Of a DNA stretch of 5,000 bases, positions 1 through 5,000 are shown in pieces (the stretch's first letter is position 1; each line of letters starts with the position of its first letter). Where the stretch lies: positions 3,280,001 to 3,285,000 of the forward strand of contig NZ_JAIZBH010000001.1 of assembly GCF_022267375.1 (NCBI RefSeq), written 5' to 3'. The notes beneath the pieces were generated by a model. It was not told the origin of the DNA and did no database searches. It saw nothing but the letters and a program-made list of their open reading frames with translations. Source of the stretch: Leptospira sanjuanensis (lineage in GTDB: Bacteria; Spirochaetota; Leptospiria; Leptospirales; Leptospiraceae). Position numbers and translations under genes: made by a program.

Positions 1-1356
<1,356 letters not shown>

Positions 1357-1391
1357 GGTGATTTTTTACGAAATGTTCCGCGCAGAGCCGC

Positions 1392-1405
1392 GTAAGAGTT
1401 CCTAC
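1392..1405. repeat. Solo copy of the GTxGGAACTCxTAC palindrome
   Basis: The top strand reads GTAAGAGTTCCTAC; its reverse complement GTAGGAACTCTTAC matches 12 of 14 bases of the core GTGGGAACTCATAC found in the repeat units at 4822-4835 and 4876-4889. It is imperfectly self-complementary (GTA/TAC at the ends). It lies 36-49 bp upstream of the GTPase start codon, within its 5' leader or promoter. Function is unknown; it may be a dispersed intergenic repeat or a protein-binding site. Confidence 0.5.
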
Positions 1406-1513
1406 TTTTTCCCCGAGTCCCCGCTTTCGATCCGCCGGTTTCCCTGCTCTTCAAGGTCGAGAGAATTCGGAAGATCCATTGGTTTCGAATCGTTCTGAAA
1501 ATTCAAAAATAAT

Positions 1514-1540
1514 TTTACGGTTCCTTTAACGGAAATTAAA
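1514..1540 (+). promoter_or_regulatory. Possible promoter of the AraC-family regulator gene
   Basis: TTTACG at 1514-1519 and ATTAAA at 1535-1540 could serve as -35 and -10 hexamers with 15 bp between them, inside the most AT-rich part of the intergenic region, about 30 bp before the start codon. A small TTCC/GGAA inverted repeat (1521-1534) lies between the boxes. Spacing is short and matches are imperfect, so this is only a candidate. Confidence 0.2.
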
Positions 1541-1570
1541 ACGATTCCAAGAGTCGGATTTAAGAAGTTT

Positions 1571-2473
1571 ATGAATCGATTACTTGTTTGGAAAGAATTT
1601 TCAATCTACAGCGGGCCCTCTTTTTCCACCACAAGACACAGTCATTTTTTCGTTCAACTCTGCATCGCAAACGAAGGAGAATTCCGACTTCGGGGCAAAA
1701 ACGGAATTTGGAGATCGTATCGGGCCGCACTGATTCCGTCGGGCGTCAGTCACGAAACCGAAAAATCCGATCGAAATTTTACGATCGTTTTATTGGATCC
1801 ATTGTCGTTTCAAACGGGAATCCTCTCTAAGATCAACGGAACCGGAGGAGAACCCGGAATCGACGTAAGCGAGAAATTCTCCTCCGAAGACATTCAATTT
1901 TTATTAAGTATTTTCGAAAACGTTTCGGAAGAATCCAAAAAGAAGTTTCTGGATTTTTTCGAAAGTAAATTCGAAATAAGCGGACAAGATTCGGAACTTT
2001 CGACCGGAAACTCGAATATCGAAACGTTAAACAGAAAATCCGACGTCGATCCGCCTTCCGCAAAAAAATCGGCCGCCGCATTGTTCAGACGAAAAGAACC
2101 GAACGTGCCGATCGATCCGCGAATCCTTGAATGTGTCGAAATTTTGTCTTCCGCATACGATTCCACTTCTCCGTTCGAAAAAGAGATTTCGCTTTCGGAA
2201 CTCGCGAACCGAGTCAAACTTTCACCGGGTAGATTCCGTCATCTATTTCGGGAAGAAACCAATATTACGTTTTCAGGATATAAACTTTGGCTCAAAACGG
2301 GAAAGGCGATTCTCTCCCTAGCCGGGAATCCCGAGCTGACAGCGGCCGCATACGAAGGCGGCTTTTCGGACCAAGCGCATTTTAGCAGAATTTTCAGACG
2401 TTCCTTCGGCATGTCTCCTTCGGACTTTGCGAAAAAACCGGACCGATTCCAAGTTCGTTTCTTTTTTTCCTAA
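1571..2473 (+). CDS. AraC/XylS-family transcriptional regulator
   Basis: This complete 300-residue protein is a cytoplasmic DNA-binding regulator. The N-terminal half (about 15-80) looks like an AraC-type cupin sensor: His23/His25 on an early strand, a GEFRLRG strand (36-42) and a LIPSGVSHETE strand (54-64), typical of ligand-binding cupins. A polar, low-complexity linker (about 95-180, rich in Ser, Glu, Lys) follows. The C-terminal domain (about 183-290) carries both AraC helix-turn-helix motifs: LSELANRVKLSPGRFRHLFR (208-227), then AAAYEGGFSDQAHFSRIFRR (258-277) with the family's GFSDQxHFSRxFRRxFGxSPSDF signature. Length is normal for the family. The start ATG is preceded by a weak AAGAAG Shine-Dalgarno at 1563-1568. 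It is divergent from the GTPase gene and 124 bp upstream of the hydrolase/YeiH operon on the same strand, so either could be a target. The ligand cannot be inferred. Confidence 0.93.
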   Translation: MNRLLVWKEFSIYSGPSFSTTRHSHFFVQLCIANEGEFRLRGKNGIWRSYRAALIPSGVSHETEKSDRNFTIVLLDPLSFQTGILSKINGTGGEPGIDVSEKFSSEDIQFLLSIFENVSEESKKKFLDFFESKFEISGQDSELSTGNSNIETLNRKSDVDPPSAKKSAAALFRRKEPNVPIDPRILECVEILSSAYDSTSPFEKEISLSELANRVKLSPGRFRHLFREETNITFSGYKLWLKTGKAILSLAGNPELTAAAYEGGFSDQAHFSRIFRRSFGMSPSDFAKKPDRFQVRFFFS

Positions 2474-2597
2474 TACGACCGAGAACTTGAAAGCAGGTCG
2501 CATCCGCAGCCCATTCGTTCAAGACCATTTTATTTTTTCGCGATACGATCGTAGCAATGAGAGCACAACGTATCTTTTCTAAACGGCGGATTTTTTT
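2474..2597. other. Intergenic region upstream of the hydrolase-YeiH operon
   Basis: This stretch of 124 bases holds the leader of the downstream operon. It contains several small inverted repeats: CGACC/GGTCG (2476-2480 and 2496-2500), CTTGAA/TTCAAG (2486-2491 and 2518-2523), and GATACG/CGTATC (2542-2547 and 2569-2574, followed by TTTTCT). None is strong enough to be called a terminator. Whether the operon has its own promoter or is read through from the araC-type gene is not settled by sequence. Confidence 0.45.
2544..2553. promoter_or_regulatory. Perfect 10-bp palindrome, possible operator
   Basis: TACGATCGTA is a perfect palindrome 45-54 bp upstream of the hydrolase start codon. It overlaps a TACGAT hexamer that could be a -10 element and the left arm of a longer GATACG/CGTATC inverted repeat. 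Its position suits an operator or promoter element, but AraC-family proteins usually bind direct repeats, so the neighbouring regulator is not an obvious reader of it. Confidence 0.25.
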
Positions 2598-3611
2598 ATG
2601 AGACGGATTCTAAGTCGGATCGGAATTCTCCTTTGCATTTTAGGAACCGCAGCGACGACGATCTTGATCCTTTACGGGGTATTCCACGAAACGGAACGGA
2701 GGCGTGTGGAAACCGAATGGACGGAGAAGAAGACGCCGCGAATTTCCTCCGACGCATTGGGAAGCACCGAGCGACTTTCGATTCTTCCGCTCGTCAACTG
2801 GCATGCCCTTCCCGGCTTTCGAGGAGAAATGGGAGTTTCCTATCTGATTCGCACGGACCATATTACGATTCTTTTCGACGTCGGACAAAATACGGAAGGG
2901 GAGAATCCTTCTCCTCTTCTTTACAACATGAAACAGTCCGGCATTTCACTTTCGGACATCGACTCGATTTTCCTTTCTCACAAACACTTTGACCACGTGG
3001 GCGGAAAAAAATGGGAACGCAGCGGAACCTTCTCCTTAGGAAATGAACAGATCGGGTTAAACGGAAAGAGAATATTCGTCCCCGGGTCGATCACCTATCC
3101 GGGAGCGGTTCCGATACGAATCGAAAAACCGGAGGTCCTGTATCCCGGAATTGCGAGTATCGGTCCGATTTCAAGAAGATTGTTTATAGGCACGATCGAC
3201 GAACAGGCGTTAGTCGTAAACGTGCGCGGGAAGGGCCTCGTGCTCATATCCGGATGTGGTCATCAAACACTTCGAAAAATTCTGCAACGTACCGGGAATA
3301 CGTTTTCGGAGAAAATCTACGGAATCATAGGCGACTTACATTATCCGGTTCCGACGGGACGACTGGAAAAATTCGGAATCAATCTGCAAAAGGTTTTCGC
3401 CTCTGGAGAAGGTCCTCTAAAAACATTACAATGGTCCGACGTCGCAAACGACGTAAGTATATTAAAAAAATTGAATCTATCTATCGTGGGAATCGGAGGT
3501 CACGACTCAAGCGACGAGACGATTCGTCTTTTCGAGGATAATTTCGGAGCTTCCTACCGAAAGGTTTTGGTCGGAAAGTGGATTCACGTTTCTCCGGCGA
3601 CGCGGAACTAA
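2598..3611 (+). CDS. Membrane-anchored metallo-beta-lactamase-fold hydrolase (COG1237-like)
   Basis: This 337-residue protein starts with a basic MRR segment and a hydrophobic helix (about 8-28) with no obvious signal-peptidase site, so it is probably an N-terminally anchored, periplasmic-facing enzyme. The metallo-beta-lactamase fold follows: strand HITILFDVG (88-96), then the metal motif SHKHFDHVGG (127-136: His128, His130, Asp132, His133). GCGH (219-222) supplies a third-site His222; GDLHYP (245-250, His248) and GGHDSS (300-305, His302) sit where the dihydropterin-ribofuranosylaminobenzene phosphate synthase-like hydrolases have their GGxH and HCTG motifs. The end (GASY..VLVGKWI) also fits that group. 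A dinuclear metal hydrolase is therefore likely; the substrate is unknown. The canonical HCTG is altered to HDSS. Start: ATG at 2598 with a weak GGA seven bases upstream. The yeiH-type gene follows after 11 bp, indicating an operon. Confidence 0.88.
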   Translation: MRRILSRIGILLCILGTAATTILILYGVFHETERRRVETEWTEKKTPRISSDALGSTERLSILPLVNWHALPGFRGEMGVSYLIRTDHITILFDVGQNTEGENPSPLLYNMKQSGISLSDIDSIFLSHKHFDHVGGKKWERSGTFSLGNEQIGLNGKRIFVPGSITYPGAVPIRIEKPEVLYPGIASIGPISRRLFIGTIDEQALVVNVRGKGLVLISGCGHQTLRKILQRTGNTFSEKIYGIIGDLHYPVPTGRLEKFGINLQKVFASGEGPLKTLQWSDVANDVSILKKLNLSIVGIGGHDSSDETIRLFEDNFGASYRKVLVGKWIHVSPATRN

Positions 3612-3617
3612 AGGAGG
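3611..3617 (+). promoter_or_regulatory. Strong ribosome binding site fixing the yeiH start
   Basis: AAGGAGG overlaps the last base of the hydrolase stop codon (TAA 3609-3611) and ends five bases before ATG 3623. This near-perfect Shine-Dalgarno sets the start at 3623 rather than the upstream in-frame ATG at 3578, which would lie inside the hydrolase gene. It suggests tightly coupled, efficient translation of the second gene. Confidence 0.85.
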
Positions 3618-3622
3618 AAACA

Positions 3623-4717
3623 ATGTTCGCGATTTATGATAGGATCGTTTCCTTTTTTGACGAAGTTTATAAAACTCCGAACGATCGAATGCGGTCCGGT
3701 ATTTCCGCATTCGGGTTCGTCTTCGGAATCCTTCTCGCTGCCGCTATCGGATGGGCGGCAAACCGGTTGGTTTTATGGACGGGAAACACGACACTTTCTC
3801 CGCTATTCGTCGGTATGATCGGCGGGATCATCGTCGCGAATTGTTTCGGAATCAAGGATTCTCTCTTACCCGGAATCGGATTCGCGTCACGCGGCTTGCT
3901 CCGGTTCTCCGTCGTTCTTCTCGGCTTCCGAATCACCTTGCAAGAATTAGTTGGAATCGGCCCTCTCGGTTACTTTACCTTGACGGCGATCGTCATCGCG
4001 ACGTTTATTTTTACTTACTGGATTTCGGAGAAAGGCTTCGGGCTAAAACCTTCGGTCTCGTTTCTGATTGCCGCAGGTTGTTCGATTTGCGGAGCTTCGG
4101 CGATTTCGGCCACGGCGAACGTCCTCAAATCGGAAAGTCACGAGACGGCAGTCGCGGTCGGAACGGTGACGATTCTTGGGATGTCGTTTTTATTGTTGGA
4201 ACCGATTCTTTTCCAATCGGGACTTTTGGTCGGACTGGATTCAGATTCGTTCGGTTTTTTTGTGGGAACTACCATACACGAGGTCGCTCAAGCGGTCGCG
4301 GCGGGTTTCGCTCTCAATGAAAACAGCGGAAAAATCGCCACAATCGTAAAAATGGGAAGAGTGGTTTTACTGGCTCCCCTCCTCTTGGGACTCGGCTTGT
4401 TGTTTCGTTTGCGTAAAGCGAACGGTAGTGATTCCGACAAAGGCGAGAGAAAAGTGAACGTTCCCGGCTTCGTCTGGGGATTTTTAGCAACGATCGTAAT
4501 TCATTCTTTGATTCCGATTTCGAACGAAGTAGGAACTCATATTCGATCCATAAACGATTTGTTTATGTTGATCGCTCTGACCGCAATTGGCTTGGATACA
4601 AAAGTTTTGCATTTAAAAAAGTTAGGATGGAAACCGGTGGCGGCGGCGGGCTTGGCATCTTTGTTCTTGCTGATCCTTGGCTGGATCGGGGCTATTTTCG
4701 TATTCCGTGAAATGTAA
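3623..4717 (+). CDS. YeiH/UPF0324 family inner-membrane protein (putative sulfate exporter family)
   Basis: This 364-residue, very hydrophobic protein belongs to the YeiH family (PF03601, Cons_hypoth698). Recognisable family blocks are SPLFVGMIGGIIVAN (59-73), GLLRFSVVLLGFRITLQEL (91-109), AAGCSICGASAISA (150-163, with the Cys153-x-x-Cys156 pair), a TIHEVAQAVAAG block (217-228) and the C-terminal LTAIGLDTKV (319-328). I count about 10-11 membrane helices, roughly at 27-51, 58-75, 88-106, 115-135, 143-163, 178-200, 209-230, 243-262, 279-298, 309-325 and 337-361. A charged loop (263-278) follows the eighth helix. Length matches the family's usual 330-370 residues. Family members are annotated as putative sulfate exporters on weak evidence, so substrate and direction remain uncertain. 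It is the second gene of an operon with the hydrolase, which hints at a shared substrate or stress. Start chosen from the AAGGAGG site. No frameshift or missing block is visible. Confidence 0.93.
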   Translation: MFAIYDRIVSFFDEVYKTPNDRMRSGISAFGFVFGILLAAAIGWAANRLVLWTGNTTLSPLFVGMIGGIIVANCFGIKDSLLPGIGFASRGLLRFSVVLLGFRITLQELVGIGPLGYFTLTAIVIATFIFTYWISEKGFGLKPSVSFLIAAGCSICGASAISATANVLKSESHETAVAVGTVTILGMSFLLLEPILFQSGLLVGLDSDSFGFFVGTTIHEVAQAVAAGFALNENSGKIATIVKMGRVVLLAPLLLGLGLLFRLRKANGSDSDKGERKVNVPGFVWGFLATIVIHSLIPISNEVGTHIRSINDLFMLIALTAIGLDTKVLHLKKLGWKPVAAAGLASLFLLILGWIGAIFVFREM

Positions 4718-4815
4718 GGAGATCCTACATCATCTATTGTCCAAAAAATCGCTAAGAAAGCCGTAAGCCACACTTTCGTTTTTCATTTTAAGAAAACAAG
4801 CATCGCTGATTACTC
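4718..4815. other. Spacer downstream of yeiH, no gene seen
   Basis: This stretch between the yeiH stop and the first tandem repeat has no supported coding frame or RNA. It holds only the weak terminator candidate at 4756-4783. Confidence 0.5.
4756..4783 (+). terminator. Weak candidate terminator after yeiH
   Basis: GAAAG (4756-4760) pairs with CTTTC (4773-4777) across a 12-base loop and is followed by a T-rich GTTTTTC. The stem is short and AT-rich, so this would be a poor intrinsic terminator; it is the best candidate directly downstream of the operon apart from the hairpins in the tandem repeats. Confidence 0.25.
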
Positions 4816-4972
4816 GACAACGTATGAGTTCCCACACTACTTGGAATACAAACAATTCCCCGCGCATCCGACAACGTATGAGTTCCCACACTGCCTGGAA
4901 TCACAAACAATTCCCCGCGCATCCGACAACGTGTGAGTTCCCACACTGCCTGGAATCACAAACAATTCCCCG
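4816..4972. repeat. Tandem repeat, three ~55-bp units each with two hairpins
   Basis: Three head-to-tail units begin with GACAACG at 4816, 4870 and 4925 (periods 54 and 55; the third runs to 4972). Units 2 and 3 differ by one substitution over 48 bases (GTATG to GTGTG). Unit 1 has two substitutions and one deletion relative to unit 2. Each unit carries the core GTRTGAGTTCCCACAC, whose outer bases pair, and then GGAAT-N7/8-ATTCC, a second small inverted repeat (in unit 2 at 4897-4901 and 4910-4914). Unit ends read CCCCGCGCATCC. There is no spacer diversity, so this is not a CRISPR array. It lies downstream of yeiH with no visible gene; high unit identity suggests recent expansion. Function unknown: candidates are an intergenic hairpin repeat family, an RNA-processing or termination element, or a multi-site protein-binding region. 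Confidence 0.9.
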
Positions 4973-5000
4973 TCAACCCACCGAATCCGAGAACCTCCCA

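Larger units (their letters stand above)
1357..1570. other. Divergent intergenic region between the GTPase and araC-type genes
   Basis: These 214 bases separate two divergently transcribed genes and should hold both promoters. No coding frame of convincing quality is present. The left half is GC-rich and contains the palindrome at 1392-1405. The right part (about 1498-1541) is AT-rich and is the likelier promoter zone for the plus-strand regulator. I could not assign a confident -35/-10 pair to the minus-strand GTPase gene. Confidence 0.6.

Noticed and set aside
2476..2500. CGACC/GGTCG stem as a terminator of the araC-type gene
   Set aside because: Only five pairs, a 15-base loop and no following T-tract.
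3578..3622. Upstream ATG at 3578 as the yeiH start
   Set aside because: It lies inside the hydrolase gene, lacks a good ribosome binding site and would add a polar extension not seen in the family; the AAGGAGG before 3623 is decisive.
3751..4320. 189-residue plus-strand frame inside yeiH
   Set aside because: Its Arg-rich translation is a frame-shifted shadow of the YeiH coding sequence, which has unmistakable family motifs.
4816..4972. CRISPR array
   Set aside because: The units are contiguous near-identical copies with no distinct unique spacers, and no cas genes are present.
4824..5000. Plus-strand open frame through the tandem repeat starting at ATG 4824, open to the window edge
   Set aside because: No ribosome binding site, a composition dictated by the repeat, and a reading phase that shifts between units because the 55-bp period is not a multiple of three; most likely fortuitous.

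Overview
The window looks like chromosomal DNA from a spirochaete, most probably Leptospira or a close relative. This is inferred from its codon style (many TTC/GAA/TCG/GGA codons), its intermediate GC content, and short GTxGGAACTCxxAC palindromes in intergenic DNA like those I associate with Leptospira. No marker gene or RNA gene is present to fix the genus.

Layout: (1) 1-1356, minus strand: the first 452 residues of a translational GTPase of the EF-G / ribosomal-protection (TetM-like) group, with its C-terminus beyond the left edge. (2) 1357-1570: a divergent intergenic region holding a palindrome related to the repeat at the right end. (3) 1571-2473, plus strand: a complete AraC-family regulator with an N-terminal cupin-like sensor half and a C-terminal double helix-turn-helix. 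(4) 2474-2597: a short intergenic region with a perfect 10-bp palindrome. (5) 2598-3611, plus strand: a membrane-anchored metallo-beta-lactamase-fold hydrolase of the COG1237 / dihydropterin phosphate synthase-like type. (6) 3623-4717, plus strand: a YeiH/UPF0324 multi-pass membrane protein (putative sulfate exporter family), 11 bp downstream with a strong Shine-Dalgarno, so almost certainly cotranscribed with (5). (7) 4718-5000: noncoding DNA with a roughly 55-bp tandem repeat (three copies), each unit able to form two small hairpins.

How they may work together: the hydrolase and the YeiH-type protein form a tight two-gene operon, and the AraC regulator immediately upstream on the same strand is a plausible controller; neither the inducer nor the substrate can be read from sequence. 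The GTPase is transcribed divergently and is probably functionally separate. Nothing here amounts to a clear new defence or mobile system. The most unusual items are the two-hairpin tandem repeat, the atypical G-motifs of the GTPase and the hydrolase-YeiH pairing.
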